A stretch of 64,000 nucleotides of DNA. It comes from Megaustenia siamemsis (Eukaryota > Mollusca > Gastropoda > Stylommatophora > Ariophantidae). Positions 1 to 11,928 of this stretch are shown in pieces. Position 1 is the first letter of the stretch. Every line of letters begins with the position of its first letter. The translations under genes were made by a program, and so were the position numbers. The notes under the pieces were generated by a model. It was not told the origin of the DNA, did no database searches, and was given only the letters and a program-made list of their open reading frames with translations. The stretch covers positions 9,554,491-9,618,490 of the forward strand of contig JAVIAB010000102.1 of the NCBI GenBank assembly GCA_032433765.1, given 5' to 3'.

Positions 1-616
1 TCATCCCTCCTCAGGAGTATTTTGCTTTAATAGCAATTGCTCATGTGTTTTGGTCGACCAATTGTATAAGTTGTTTGTGCAATTCTGTCTAAATGCCTTT
101 CTAATCAACTTGGTGAAATTATTCTTGTTTATTTGGGTCGACCACTTGTCATTTTCAGGTCAACCGACTTTAATCTTCATCATATTTTCTTATTTCTGCA
201 CCTGAGATCTTCAAGTCAGTGTCTGCTCAGCTTTATTACATAATATTTACATCTTGATATTAATTTGTCAAATTTCTGCTGGAGTTATTTTATGGCCGCT
301 TGGTTGCTGGGTGAGTTTTCATTCAATGATCACAATTTCCAGAGTTATTTTTAGATGTATGGTTGCTGGTAGAGTTTTTATTTATATCTTTGTTCAGCAA
401 TCTTTCTTTCAGTAGTACACAGTTACTGTCAAGGATGGGGGACACATCTTTTTGTTGGAGTACTTTCCAATGCTTTTTCTCTGCATGTCTTTCTTCCATA
501 CCAAAGGTCAGGCACTCAGCTTGGCTGACTGGAGAGTCTGAACGTAGTATACACTTATTTATGTGTACACTAGGGAAAAAAGTATTCTTGGGTAAACAAA
601 ACAAAGAAGTGCAAAC
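1..616. other. Unassigned sequence, no gene seen
   Basis: AT-rich single-copy-looking DNA. Short open frames occur on both strands but none resembles a known protein. By position it is probably intron of the carrier gene whose next exon begins at 2382. Confidence 0.4.
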
Positions 617-1016
617 ATGAAGATTTGTGTACAGTCTTTCTCAGATTTGAAGATTTATGTACAGTCTTTCTCAGATTTGAAGATTTGTGTGCAGTCTTTC
701 TCAGAAATTTGAAGATTTGTGTACATCCTTTCTCGGTGACTTGAAGATTTGTGTACAACCTTTCTCAGTGACTTGAAGATTTGTGTACAACCTTTCTCAG
801 TGACTTGAAGATTTGTGTACAGCCTTTCTCGGTGACTTGAAGATTTGTGTACAACTTTTCTCAGAAATTTGAAGATTTGTGTACAGCCTTTCTCAGAAAT
901 TTGAAGATTTGTGTACAACCTTTCTCAGAGATTTGAAGATTTGTATACAACCTTTCTCAGAGATTTGAAGATTTGTGTACAGCCTTTCTCAGACTTGATT
1001 TGTGTACAGTCATTGT
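617..1016. repeat. Minisatellite, ~32-bp unit
   Basis: About 12 tandem copies of a unit containing gaagatttgtgtacag and ctttctcag. Units vary between about 29 and 33 bp. Open frames on the minus strand here are produced by the repeat. Confidence 0.9.
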
Positions 1017-1550
1017 GTGTCTAGTGGAATCAAAAGTATCAAACATCTGCAGTTTACCTTCCACCTGCAAGTCTAGGTCCCAACCAGATATTGTTGCCCT
1101 TTGATCTCACCGTTTGTTCGGATGTTCATCTCCAATGATTTATCATTTTGACTGGAAATTGAAACATGTCAAGCTTTAGTTCGTTTGTGAAGTTCGGAGG
1201 TGTTTTGTGATCCCCTGCAAATCTATCCCCATCTCTGTACTTCTCTAATCTCTAGTCACCTCTTCCCTCCCCCCCACCCAATACTATTACACAAGAATTC
1301 TGAAAAATGGACATGTATGACATGGTGAGGGCTATAAAAGAACACCTCTCACAGGAGGGTGAGAATGAAGCTGAAGATAATCCACATTAAAGGGATGATG
1401 GAACATGGCTCCATGAAGGGTGAAACTAGGAAAAGCATCTTCAGTAGAAAAGAACGCAACACCTTCATTCAAAGTAGGACAACAACAATCAGTAGATGAA
1501 CTCTTTGATATTTGCTGGAATTGGTGGCAGAGCAACCAAAGGGTGGTCAC
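1017..1550. other. Unassigned intronic sequence
   Basis: No exon, RNA gene or recognisable mobile element was seen. It includes a short C-rich run near 1268. Confidence 0.35.
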
Positions 1551-2262
1551 CATAATGGTGGGAGCAGATTGTTGAGAGATGTGATAAGCCTACATAATGG
1601 TGGGAGCAGGAGATTGTTGAGAGATGTGATAAGCCTACATAATGGTGAGAACAGATTGTTGAGAGATGTGATAAGCCTACATAATGGTGGGAGCAGGAGA
1701 TTGTTGAGAGATGTGATAAGCCTACATAAAAGTGGGAGCAGGAGATTGTTGAGAGATGTGATAAGCCTACATAATGGTGGGAGCAGGAGATTGTTGAGAG
1801 ATGTGATAAGCCTACATAATGGTGAGAACAGATTGTTGAGAGATGTGATAAGCCTACATAATGGTGGGAGCAGGAGATTGTTGAGAGATGTGATAAGCCT
1901 ACATAATGGTGGGAGCAGGAGATTGTTGAGAGATGTGATAAGCCTACATAATGGTGAGAACAGATTGTTGAGAGATGTGATAAGCCTACATAATGGTGGG
2001 AGCAGGAGATTGTTGAGAGATGTGATAAGCCTACATAATGGTGGGAGCAGGAGATTGTTGAGAGATGTGATAAGCCTACATAATGGTGGGAGCAGGAGAT
2101 TGTTAAGAGATGTGATAAGCCTACATAATGGTGGGAGCAGGAGATTGTTGAGAGATGTGATAAGCCTACATAATGGTGGGAACAGATTGTTAAGAAATGT
2201 GATAAGCCTACATAATGGTGGGAGCAGGAGATTGTTGAGAGATGTGATAAGCCTACATAAAT
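1551..2262. repeat. Minisatellite, 45/42-bp units
   Basis: About 16 tandem units ending in gtgataagcctacataatgg. Most are 45 bp; several are 42 bp because a 3-base part of gagcaggaga is lost (gagaacaga variant). Both lengths are multiples of three, so frames stay open on both strands for about 250 codons. These frames are a by-product, not genes. Confidence 0.93.
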
Positions 2263-2381
2263 GTGCATGACACAAGAAGAAGAAGAAGACTATTCTGTAC
2301 TAACACATGAATGTTTACTTATCTATTATGTATGTGCATAAATGTGTTATCATGTCTGACAAGAATACCTTCTCCCCACAG

Positions 2382-2500
2382 AGATGGAAAGCCTCCTAAC
2401 TTTGTGATGAAAGCCTTGATAGGTGTCACTGCTGGGGTATTGGAGCCTTTGTTGGAACTCCTGCAGAAGTTGCACTTATCAGGATGACAGCTGATGGCAG
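2382..2500 (+). CDS. SLC25A11: Mitochondrial 2-oxoglutarate/malate carrier, internal exon (second carrier repeat)
   Basis: This exon belongs to the inner-membrane carrier that exchanges 2-oxoglutarate for malate in the malate-aspartate shuttle. It follows a cccacag acceptor and ends at a gtagat donor at 2501. It encodes DGKPPNFVMKALIGVTAG and then, one frame over, GAFVGTPAEVALIRMTADG, which contains the signature of the second mitochondrial-carrier repeat (P-A-E-V-A-L-I-R). The frame breaks at about 2437-2441: one base is missing between the two halves, and the family usually reads AGAIGAFV or AGATGAFV here. The final AG pairs with the first A of the next exon to make Arg, so intron phase is preserved. 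The N-terminal third of the carrier is not in the window. Identification rests on close resemblance to animal SLC25A11. Confidence 0.9.
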
Positions 2501-2711
2501 GTAGATTAATACTTTGGATGTCTTCTTATGTGTGTGTGGTGATAAGATTGGAATGTTAACTTGTGGACAGGCTCCAGATACTGCTGATCACTTTCTACAA
2601 GAGTTCTTGCCCTTTGGTGAATACAGAGAGAAGAGCTGACAAAAATAAATGTGTGCAAAATGCAGTCTCATAGACAGTATCACCCCACACAACCATGCCA
2701 ACTTTAAATAA

Positions 2712-3373
2712 TCAAGGGCCTTACCTCCAAAAATTATCATCCTAAATCACAAGGACCTATTCTCAAAGCCATATGATCCTCAAAGATACAAGACCTATTC
2801 TCAAAGCCATATGATCCTCAAAGATACAGGACCTGTTCTCATAGCCATATGATCCTCAAAGATACAGGACCTGTTCTCAAAGCCATATGATCCTCAAAGA
2901 TACAGGACCTATTCTCATAGCCATATGATCCTCAAAGATACAGGACCTATTCTCAAAGCCATATGATCCTCAAAGATACAGGACCTATTCTCAAAGCCAT
3001 ATGATCATCAAAGATGCACGCTCTATTCTTCAAGTCATATCTACCTCAGTTTCACAGGATCTACTCACCAAACCATATCTACCTCAGTGACACATGATCT
3101 ACTCACTAAACCTTATCTATCTCAGTGGCACAGGATTTAAGTGACACATGATCTACTCACCAAACCATATCTACCTCAGTGACACATGCATCTACTCACT
3201 AAACCTTATCTATCTCAGTGGCACAGGATCTAAGTGACACATGATCTACTCACCAAACCATATCTACCTTAGTGACACATGATCTACTCACTAAACCTTA
3301 TCTATCTCAGTGACACAGGATCTAAGTGACACATGATCTACTCACTAAACCATATCTACCTCAGTGGCACAGG
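2712..3373. repeat. 38-bp minisatellite, left blocks
   Basis: From 2712 to about 3010 the 38-bp unit reads tcaaagccatatgatcctca, agatacagg, acctatt. From about 3011 it shifts to a diverged version (aaaccatatctacctcagtg, gcacaggatctactc) mixed with partial units that give a longer-period pattern. Alignment of the units shows common ancestry. Confidence 0.9.
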
Positions 3374-3723
3374 GGAGGCGAAGGCGCACCTCCCAGCACC
3401 AGAGATGGAAGTTGTCAGCGATCCACAGCTGATAGCTTGCGCCAGGATCGGTGAACCAGAACCATCCAGACCCTGCTCCACCTCTCCGTGGTGCCTCTAG
3501 TAACAGACTAACCTGTCTAGTCTGGCCAAGCGAGTAGGGATCGAAGAGGGAAGACAACCCAGTACTCAAAAATGTCATGCTGAAGTCGGATGTGTTGGGC
3601 CAAAAGGTGCAAATATCACAGGTATACTGTAAACCACAACACAACGCAGACACGCCTACTTAACATCCTTTTAAGGGCGGATGATGATGAGGTAAACTCC
3701 TTAAGTCATCGGGTGAATGCAAG
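3374..3723. mobile_element. Unclassified 350-bp insertion inside the 38-bp array
   Basis: GC-richer single-copy sequence interrupts the array. The 12 bases cagtggcacagg end the left flank (3362-3373) and restart the right flank (3724-3735), as expected for a target-site duplication. A short gatgatgatgag run lies near its right end. No coding domain was recognised, although the minus strand is open for 102 codons. It may be a non-autonomous or 5'-truncated retroelement. Confidence 0.65.
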
Positions 3724-4723
3724 CAGTGGCACAGGATCTACTCTATAAACCATATCTACCTCAGTGGCACAGAATCTACTCACTAAACCATATCTACCTC
3801 AGTGGCACAGGATCTACTCACTAAACCATATCTACCTCAGTGGCACAGGATCTACTCACTAAACCATATCTACCTCAGTGGCACAGGATCTACTCACTAA
3901 ACCATATCTACCTCAGTGGCACAGGATCTACTCACTAAACCATATCTACCTCAGTGGTGCAGGATCTACTCTACAAAGCAAGAGACAAATGATGATATCT
4001 ACCTCAATGACACAGGATCTTTTCTCCCGGCCATATCATCCTCAATGACATAGGATCTGTTCTCCAAGCCATATCATCCTCAATAACACAGAATATATTC
4101 TCCCAGCCATATCATCATCAATGACACAGGATCTGTTCTCCAAGCCATATCATCCTCAATAACACAGAATATATTCTCCCAGCCATATCATCATCAATGA
4201 CACAGGATCTGTTCTCCAAGCCATATCATCCTCAATGACACAGGATCTGTTCTCCAAGCCATATCATCCTCAATGACACATGATCTTTTCTCCCAGCCAT
4301 ATCATCATCAATGACACAGGATCTGTTCTCCCAGCCATATCTACCTCAATGACACAGGATCTGTTCTCCAAGCCATATCATCCTCAATGAAACAGGATCT
4401 TTTTCTCCCAGCCATATCATCATCAATGACACAGGATCTGTTCTCCAAGCCATATCATCCTCAATAACACAGAATATATTCTCCCAGCCATATCTACCTC
4501 AATGACACAGGATCTGTTCTCCAAGCCATATCATCCTCAATGACACAGGATCTGTTCTCCAAGCCATATCATCCTCAATAACACAGGATCTGTTCTCCAA
4601 GCCATATCATCCTCAATGACACAGGATCTGTTCTCCAAGCCATATCATCCTCAATGACACAGGATCTGTTCTCCAAGCCATATCATCCTCAATGACACAG
4701 GATCTGTTCTCCAAGCCATATAA
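3724..4723. repeat. 38-bp minisatellite, right blocks
   Basis: The array continues after the insertion. Units to about 3960 use accatatctacctcagtggc. From about 3990 a third variant (agccatatcatcctcaatga, cacaggatctgttctcc) forms some 19 copies. All share the 38-bp length. Confidence 0.92.
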
Positions 4724-5695
4724 AGTTTCAAACAAAATAAGTTTGTCCAAGAAATATACATCAAGATAAAAATGTTGTTGAAGAACACATAACTAACCCT
4801 GCAGTTGATAACATCTCCTTGTGGCATTTATTAAAATAAAAGAAAGATTATTGTGAACAGACAGGATGAACCCTTGAACAATTCAATCCATTTCTGAGCT
4901 TTATGTCAGTAAAAACTCTCCTGCAACAAGCCATGAAAAGGGAATAGAGAGAACTCAATGGAAAATACAAGCCAGAACAAGCTCAGTAAATATAAGCAGA
5001 CATGATCTTGATGCTTGAACAAGGCTCTGTGAGCTCAGAGCACACCTTCACAAAATACATCTCAGAGATTCTGATGCCTGCAAATGCATGGCAGCCAAAC
5101 AGACTCAAGAACTTATCCCACAAGACTGAACAGCTGGGGTGATATGTAAACCAATAAAAATATGACCAACAGAACTAACCGTGTGTGGCAAACTGGGGAA
5201 ATGGCGGAGACCTAGAGCATGCCATCAAGTTTATGACCCTTGCTGGTTTAGATGCACTGCAGAAGTTGATAGTCAAAAATGATGATAATTTCTGGTGACT
5301 GACAATGTAGAGAATAAGGAACTGGCTCCCCTTATACTGTTCATATAGCAAATTAAAACAGAGACAAGACTCCATCTACAATCTCTCTTTGTAGCTGAAA
5401 TAATTAAATCCAAATTCAGAGCTGGTTGCAGCAGATGTGGGAAACATGTTTCAGACTTGAAGATCATAATCCTTGCTCTTGTGGTCTCTGTGAACACAGT
5501 CTTGCATGATAGATCACAGTGAAGTATAATGCTCACATCAGCATCATATCTGAAGTCTTCAATTTAACAGATTGTCAGAGGTGCAGAAAAATAGCTTTCA
5601 TTTATATGATTATTGAATTAGACTGTGCTATATAAAACAACTAACTGGCAGTAAATGAAAAGCAAACAATGTTGATTAGTTTTTATCTTAGCAAC
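4724..5695. other. Unassigned intronic sequence
   Basis: About 970 bp without an exon or recognisable element. Short minus-strand frames (66 and 87 codons) have no recognised similarity. Confidence 0.35.
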
Positions 5696-6653
5696 ATTAA
5701 AGACTATATATCTATCTATTGACCTTTCGAGCTGTAGCCGGCCCATAGGGCATAGACCCAGATACTCTTTCTCTTATCTAAATTTTTATTCTAGAAGTTT
5801 TCAATCCTTCTAAAGATATTTTATAAAATCTCACCATTTGTCTCTGTTCTGTGCAAGCAGCTCTATCTCATTGAGTGAGCCAATTCCTGCTGCTCTTGCC
5901 TCTCTGATCATTGTTCTTCTCAGTGTCTCTCTGGGTTGGCCTCTTTTCCTCTTACCCATTGTTTCCCACATGAGGGCTTGCTTTGTTATTCAGTTATTAT
6001 CTCTCCTCATCACATGTCCAACATATGACCATCGTCTTTTATTGATTACCGAAGATATTAGTGGTTGATTGGCAATTTCTTTAATTTCCTCGTTTGTTTT
6101 GAATTCGTTCCATGCTATACCAAGTATTTTCCTTAGACATTTATTTTCAAATGCGTTCAACTTTGTTTCTATGGCTCTTGTTTTCTAGCTCTCACATGCA
6201 TACGTAAGGGTAGATAGTATGTTTCATTTGAATAGTCTAAGTTTTGTGTTTGTGCTGATGAGAATTGATTTCCAAAACTTTTCAAGGCTTCTGAAAGACA
6301 TTGCTGCTTTAGCAATTGTAATTATAATTTCTTTACTTGTATCCCCTTCCCGATCATGAGACTTCCAAGATAGATAAAGTGGTCGATGATAAAGTGGTAG
6401 ATCTCTTCCACTGGTTTATTTTCCATGTATATTCTGTCATTTGTTGGAATTAAGCTTTTCATGACTTTAGTCTTTTCATGATTGATCTCAAGCCCAATTT
6501 TGCTGGCTATTGATGATAGTTCGTTTGTGTTTTTCCTGCATCGTTTTTATCTGACTGCTGATGAAAACTATGTCAACAGCAAAGTCGAGGTCCTTCAAAT
6601 GGTCTCCTTGAATCCATTCGATGCCTTTATTACCTGTGCAGCATTTCTTCATT

Positions 6654-9164
6654 TACTTATAAACAAAATACCAAAACACGATCTTTTAATTGTAATGGGA
6701 GACTTCAACGCCAAAGTAGGACAAGATAACGCAGGAGTGGAACATGTGATGGGGAGAGAAGGCTGTAATACAACAAGTCAGAATGGAGAAAGATTAATAG
6801 AATTATGTTTAATAGAAAATTTAGTTATAGGTGGGACATTATTTCCACATAAAAATATCCACAAAACAACATGGATATCTCCTGATGATAGAACATCAAA
6901 TCAAATTGACCACCTATGTATTAAACAACAATTCAGATCATCATTAATAGATGTAAGAGCATACAGCGGTGCTGATGTTAATAGTGACCACAACCTGTGC
7001 ATTGGGAAAATAAGATTAAAATTTAGAAACCAACAGAAGAGGTCAATTACACATAAAATTGATAGTCATAAACTGAAAGATGAAGCAATAAAGGAAAAGT
7101 TTAACATAGAGCTAAGTAATTGTTATTCAGCACTTGGTGAAATAGACTTAGATATCAATGAAATGTGGGACTCACAGAGCAAAATACTAATGACAGCAGC
7201 AGAAGCAAGTGCTGGACTGAAGAAAATGGAAAAACGAGCTTGGATTTCAGACACCACATGGAAATACATCAAAGAAAGAAGAGAAGCGAAGAGAGCCATG
7301 ACTAATGTAAAGACAGATCTTGGAAAGGTTCTGGCAAAAGCAACATACAAAGAATTAGACAACAAAGTGAAAAGTTCGGCAAGAAGAGATACAAGAGCTT
7401 ATATAGACAACTTGGCAGAGAAAGCAGAGACAGCTGCAATTACAGGAGACAGCAGAACTCTTTATACTGTACAAAAGATGCTGACAAACACCTATACATC
7501 CAGTGGAACACCAATTCTAGACAAATCTGGATTAATGCTAACAACAAGCGCAGACATAAAAGCCCGTTGGGCGGAACACTTCAAAGAAATTCTTAACCGT
7601 CCACTACCTCACAGTTTAATAGATTTTGAAGCTGAAACACCAGCAGCAGAATTAGATGTAAATTTAGATGACTTCACCTTGAGTGAAATAGAAACCACCT
7701 TAAAGCTAATGACCAATAACAAGGCTGCTGGAGAGGATAAGTTAACAGCTGAGATCCTCAAGGCAATTGATAGCCATAATTTAATACATCTCCAAAAAAT
7801 GTTCAACATCATTTGGAAAACAGAGAAGACGCCTCATAAATGGAAAAAGGAATCATTGTTAAGATCCCAAAAAAGGGCAATCTTAGAGATTGTAACAATT
7901 GGAGAGGCGTGACACTTTTGTCAGTTGCCTCAAAATTATTCTGTAAAATCATCCTAAATAGAATAAAGGATTCAATAGATACAGTAATGCGTGAAGAACA
8001 GGCTGGGTTTAGAAAAGGGAGAAGCTGTCTTGACCACATTTTCACTCTACGACTTATATTGGAGGAACACATTGAAAAGCAAAAACCTTTTGTACTTAAC
8101 TTCATCGACTTCAAAAAGCATTTGATAGTATTCATAGAGATTCTTTGTGGAAAATTCTGAAGCAATATGGCTTACCATCAAAAATCATAAATATTATCAA
8201 AGACATGTATGATGGTTACACATGTGCAGTTCGAACAGAGGAAGGACTGAGCGAATGTTTCCCAATAGAAACTGGGGTTAAACAAGGATGTATTTTATCG
8301 CCCTTGTTATTTGGAATTGTTATGGACTTCATAATGAAGAAATGCTGCACTGGTAATAAAGGCATCGAATGGATACAAGGAGACCATTTGGAGGACCTGG
8401 ACTTTGCTGATGACATAGTTCTCATCAGCAATCAGATAAAAACGATGCAGGAAAACACAAATGAACTATCATCAATAGCCAGCAAAATTGGGCTTGAGGT
8501 CAATCATGAAAAGACTAAAGTCATGAAAAGTTTAATTCCAACAAGTGACAAAATATACATGGAAAACAAACCAGTAGAAGAGATCGATCACTTCATCTAT
8601 CTTGGAAGTCACATTGATCGAGAAGGGGATACGAGCAAAGAAATTAGAATCAGACTGGCTAAAGCAGCAATGTCTTTCAGAAGCCTTGAAAAGTTGTGGA
8701 AATCAAAACTCATTAGCACAAACACAAAACTTAGGCTATTCAAATCAAATGTACTATCAACCCTTACGTATGCGTGTGAAAGCTGGAAAACAACAAGAGA
8801 TATAGAAACAAAGTTGAACGCATTCGAAAATAAATGTCTAAGGAAAATACTTGGTATAGAATGGAACGAATTCAAAACAAACGAGGAAATTAGAGAAATC
8901 GCCAATCAACCACTAATATCTTCAGTAATAAAGAAAAGACGTTGGTCATATGTTGGACATGTGATGAGAAGAGATAATAATCGAATAGCAAAGCAAGCCC
9001 TCATATGGGAAACAACAGGTAAAAGAAAAAGAGGAAGACCCAGGGAGACACTGAGAAGAACATTGATGAGAGAGGCAAGAGCAGCAGGAATCGGCTCCCT
9101 CAATGAGATAGAACTGCTTGCACAGAACAGAGACAGATGGCGAGATTTGATAAAATATCTTTAA
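6654..9164 (+). pseudogene. LINE family A ORF: partial AP endonuclease plus reverse transcriptase, two frame breaks
   Basis: The product nicks target DNA and copies its RNA there. Reading in three steps, 6654 to ~7843 gives the C-terminal half of the endonuclease (LLIVMGDFNAKVG, then TWISPDDRTSNQIDHL and SDHNL). After a frame change at ~7844, the reverse transcriptase starts (IIVKIPKKGN, REEQAGFRKGRSCLDH). After a second change at ~8118 it continues with GVKQGCILSPLLF, the catalytic box LDFADDIVLIS (FADD instead of the usual YADD), and a C-terminal tail with SYVGHVMRRD and KRKRGRPRETLRRTL, ending at 9164. Each break is explained by one missing base, the first in an A-run and the second beside an A-run. 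Confidence 0.88.
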
Positions 9165-9265
9165 AAGAAAACTGCTAGAACAAAAATTCATATAGGAGAA
9201 GGTGTATCTTGGTCTACGCCCTATGGGCCAGTTACGGCTCGAAAGGTCAATAGATAGATAGATAG
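6654..9265 (+). mobile_element. LINE family A (RTE-like), nested younger copy
   Basis: This plus-strand element lies inside the outer copy. The 11-bp duplication atttcttcatt is at 6643-6653 and 9266-9276. It ends in a short (gata)n tail after gctcgaaaggtcaatagata. The 5' end is truncated inside the endonuclease domain, so it is dead on arrival despite a nearly open coding region. Shared 3' ends with the outer copy, 20673..21074, and part of the SINE at 63564 define the family. Clade assignment to RTE/BovB-like elements rests on domain order and motif wording and has not been tested by phylogeny. Confidence 0.92.
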
Positions 9266-9659
9266 ATTTCTTCATTATAAAGTCCATAACAACTCCAAAT
9301 AGCAATGGCGATAAAATACATCCTTGTTAAACCCCAGTTTCTATTGGGAAACATTCGCTCAGTTCTTCCTCTGTACGAACTGCACATGTGTATACATCAT
9401 ACATGTCTTTGATAATATTTGTGATTTTTTATGGTAAGCCATATTGCTTCAGAATTTTCCATAAAGAATCTCTATGAATACTGTCTGATGCTTGTTTGAA
9501 GTTAATGAAGTTAGGTACAAAAGGTTTTTGCTTTTCAATGTGTTCCTGCAATATAAGTCGTAGAGTAAAAATGTGGTCAAGGCAGCTTCTCCCTTTTCTA
9601 AACCCAGCCTGTTCTTCATGCATTACTGTATCTATTAAAGATATTTATTAAAGACTATA

Positions 9660-9835
9660 CACATTTAAAATTGGGCTGTTCCTAATAGTGTTTTTAAAAA
9701 TTCAGAATATAGAGGCTCACAACAATTAGTCATATATGAATGCACTAGAGTCCCAGTTTCAACACTTCATTCATAGCATTCTTTACCATTACATCCAAGG
9801 GTGTTCAGGATATAAAGGCTCTTTTGTTATTACAG
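9660..9835. other. Short intronic interval before the next exon
   Basis: AT-rich sequence between the retroelement block and the exon at 9836, including the acceptor tattacag. Confidence 0.4.
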
Positions 9836-9926
9836 ATTACCAGTGAATGAGAGGAGAGGTTACAAAAATGTTTTCGATGCCCTGTCGAGGATAGTCAAGG
9901 AAGAGGGAGTCCTGACATTATGGAGG
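9836..9926 (+). CDS. SLC25A11: Mitochondrial 2-oxoglutarate/malate carrier, internal exon
   Basis: The exon follows a tattacag acceptor and ends before gtaaga. Its first A completes the Arg codon begun at 2500. It then reads LPVNERRGYKNVFDALSR and IVKEEGVLTLWR. This is the matrix-loop and amphipathic-helix part of the second carrier repeat, including the EG-x-x-x-LWR motif that precedes transmembrane helix 4. The 91-bp length keeps the frame into the exon at 18526, and no internal break is present. The ATG near 9846 is an internal Met, not a start. Confidence 0.93.
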
Positions 9927-10699
9927 GTAAGACTTGGGGAGGAGATCACATCACATTTGATTGATATTTTTTGTACTGAGGTTATAGCAATGAAGATTAT
10001 AATGGTTATGTTTTTAAATAAACAATTATGGAGGGTATAGATCATTTAAAGTAGTGAAAGGACAACCTCAAAGAAAATGGAACCAAGACATCAAGAACCA
10101 TACTAACTTATGAGGCAGGCCACATAACAAGAAACATTAACACTGGCAGCCACAAGTTCCTCCTCTAGATCAGCTAATTCATGATGTCTAGTGTGAACAT
10201 ACTTTTTTTGTTTCCTATTGAAATGTCCTGGTATCTTATTCTTACATAGTTTCACATCTCAAACACTACTGTTCATTCTCTTGATGTTTTTATCTTTCAT
10301 GTATTGTTGTTAAACTATTCATAAGTATATAACAGGTTCTATGACTGGTCTCTATGTTTATAATAGGCTTGAGTGGCCTATTCTTATATGACGTAACAGC
10401 TAAGATGAGGTTGATGATAATGATGAGGTATGGAGGGAGGACTTCATTACACGACACCCTTCACTGGCGTTCTTCGAAGACGTCGTTGAGAATGGGGATC
10501 TGCCTCATTCACACGCCTTCCCGGTTGACAACCTCAGATGTAACAATGTCTGTGACCGCATTGCTGTAATGTGCTCAATGTACACCGGATCGTACTTCGT
10601 CTTGTGAGTTGGACCATTCTGCCCTGGATTCTAGATTCTTCAATCTTCTGTGCTCGCGACAACTTCCAACTTCAATTTAACCACCTAAGCATGTAGATA
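9927..10699. other. Intron sequence, partly GC-richer
   Basis: The left half is AT-rich. From about 10380 to 10680 the sequence is GC- and CpG-richer (for example gacgtcgttgag and gtacaccggatcgtac) and directly precedes the truncated SINE. It may be part of an old mobile element, but I could not identify one. Confidence 0.35.
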
Positions 10700-10830
10700 C
10701 GGATTTTTTTCTGGGAAAGTAAAGCGGCACAGGCGTAATACCGACCACATTACCCCAAAAATCATGTGTCAAAGGTCTGTAAAATTTACTGTCACTAACA
10801 CCATATTCCCTATACACCACTTGGATTGAC
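10700..10830 (+). mobile_element. tRNA-derived SINE, 5'-truncated copy
   Basis: The sequence aagtaaagcggcacaggc through ccatattccctatacacc matches the body of the fuller SINE at 31983..32217 in reverse orientation. The tRNA-like head is missing. The copy is more diverged; its internal hairpin no longer pairs. Confidence 0.75.
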
Positions 10831-11540
10831 GGGGGTATTTTACTTTTTATAAATTTTTTATCCACACAAATGGATCAGGAAATCGCAACTTCTACTTGAC
10901 GATCTCACATCATGTGGTCTCTCTCTCAGCTTAACTAATAGTTTTGCTAACCACATGTACATTTGGCTGCTAGCCTCCTGACTATCTCTATTATGGTTTC
11001 ACAACTTCTGCAGTACAAGAGAGATTCTCTTCTAGCTAACTATCTCTATTACTAGCTATGCTGAGCTTGAGCTGACTACCACTAATGCCTAACTACATGA
11101 CCACCACTAACTTCTCAGCCACATGTCACTTTTTTTTCCCTGGCTCCCCTCTAACATTGTCCATCCACTTAAATCACTCGTCCACCAACCAATCAAAATC
11201 ACTTCCCTTAACTTCCCCTCCAATAGATTTTTGCTATGTCAATCACTCCCCTCCTGTGTTTACCACTATTATCAGTCACTAGAATCCTGTTCTTCCACCT
11301 GAACACAGTTCTACCTGGATTTTCCCGTGACTGTCCTCCGTACTATGTTTCCTCACTCTCTCCAAACTATCCCCCACTCTCTGTCTCTTATTACATTTTC
11401 ATATTCACTGCTACAAGTACACACTTTTTTTTAACAAAATAGCAAAGAAAGAAAGCCGGAAAGAACTTGATCTAAAATAAGTAATGTTAACAAAATTAGA
11501 GAGAAATCATATATTTAGTATGTCTAGAGACATATATTCA
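10831..11540. other. Unassigned intron sequence, pyrimidine-rich
   Basis: C/T-rich on the plus strand between about 11050 and 11420. Open frames of 65-68 codons are compositional. No exon or element was recognised. Confidence 0.35.
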
Positions 11541-11928
11541 GTTTAGCTTAGTCAACGGATCATCCTCTACACATCAGACATGTCCATAAGTGCTCAGATT
11601 GTCTCTCCTGTATATCCCTCTGTGTGTGGAGACTGATGACTCCTGTTCTTTGTTGATTTGTTATTCTTGTGTGTCTCCGTGTGTAGTGCTCATTTCTGGC
11701 ATCCCCAGTTTTGACTTGCATTCATGCAGTCTGAACATGGTTGTAGATCCATGATCATTGATTGAGTCATCAACGCATCCTGGCTCCCTGAGGGCATTCA
11801 GAAAGTCCACAGTCTGGCCCATTGTATGTCTGCCTTCCATTTCAGATGTTCCAGCCAGGCTGTCAGCTTATTTGTTTCTTCTTATACCACAGTGTCCAGG
11901 AACAAGTTGAGAGAGATCCCAATCAGTC
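11541..11928 (-). pseudogene. Decayed LINE family C fragment (RNase H region)
   Basis: On the minus strand the segment near 11890-11840 reads VPGHCGIRRNK, a stop, then ADSLAGT, which is the C-terminal RNase H motif of family C with mutations. The remainder to about 11560 follows the same order as the intact copy at 15420-15760 (gacatgtccataagtgctcag at the left end). It is old, with many substitutions and indels, and the fold-back element abuts or interrupts it. Confidence 0.7.

Larger units (their letters stand above)
5696..9659 (-). mobile_element. LINE family A (RTE-like), 5'-truncated outer copy split by a nested insertion
   Basis: A minus-strand LINE is bracketed by a 13-bp target-site duplication, attaaagactata, at 5696-5708 and 9647-9659. 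Its 3' tail is (GATA)n on the minus strand, seen as tatctatctatt at the left edge. The element occupies 5709-6653 and resumes at 9277-9646. The two parts match consecutive stretches of the inner copy: the left part matches the inner copy's 3' end back to about 8333, and the right part matches about 8340 back to 7975. It therefore carries only the C-terminal reverse-transcriptase region, about 1.3 kb, and is decayed by stops and indels. Confidence 0.9.

Noticed and set aside
1..2381. Search for 5' exons of the carrier gene
   Set aside because: I looked for the first and early second carrier repeat (PLDLVKNR-type signature) and found none; they presumably lie before the window.
3345..3653. 102-codon minus frame in the 350-bp insertion
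   Set aside because: No domain recognised, and the frame extends into array units at its end.
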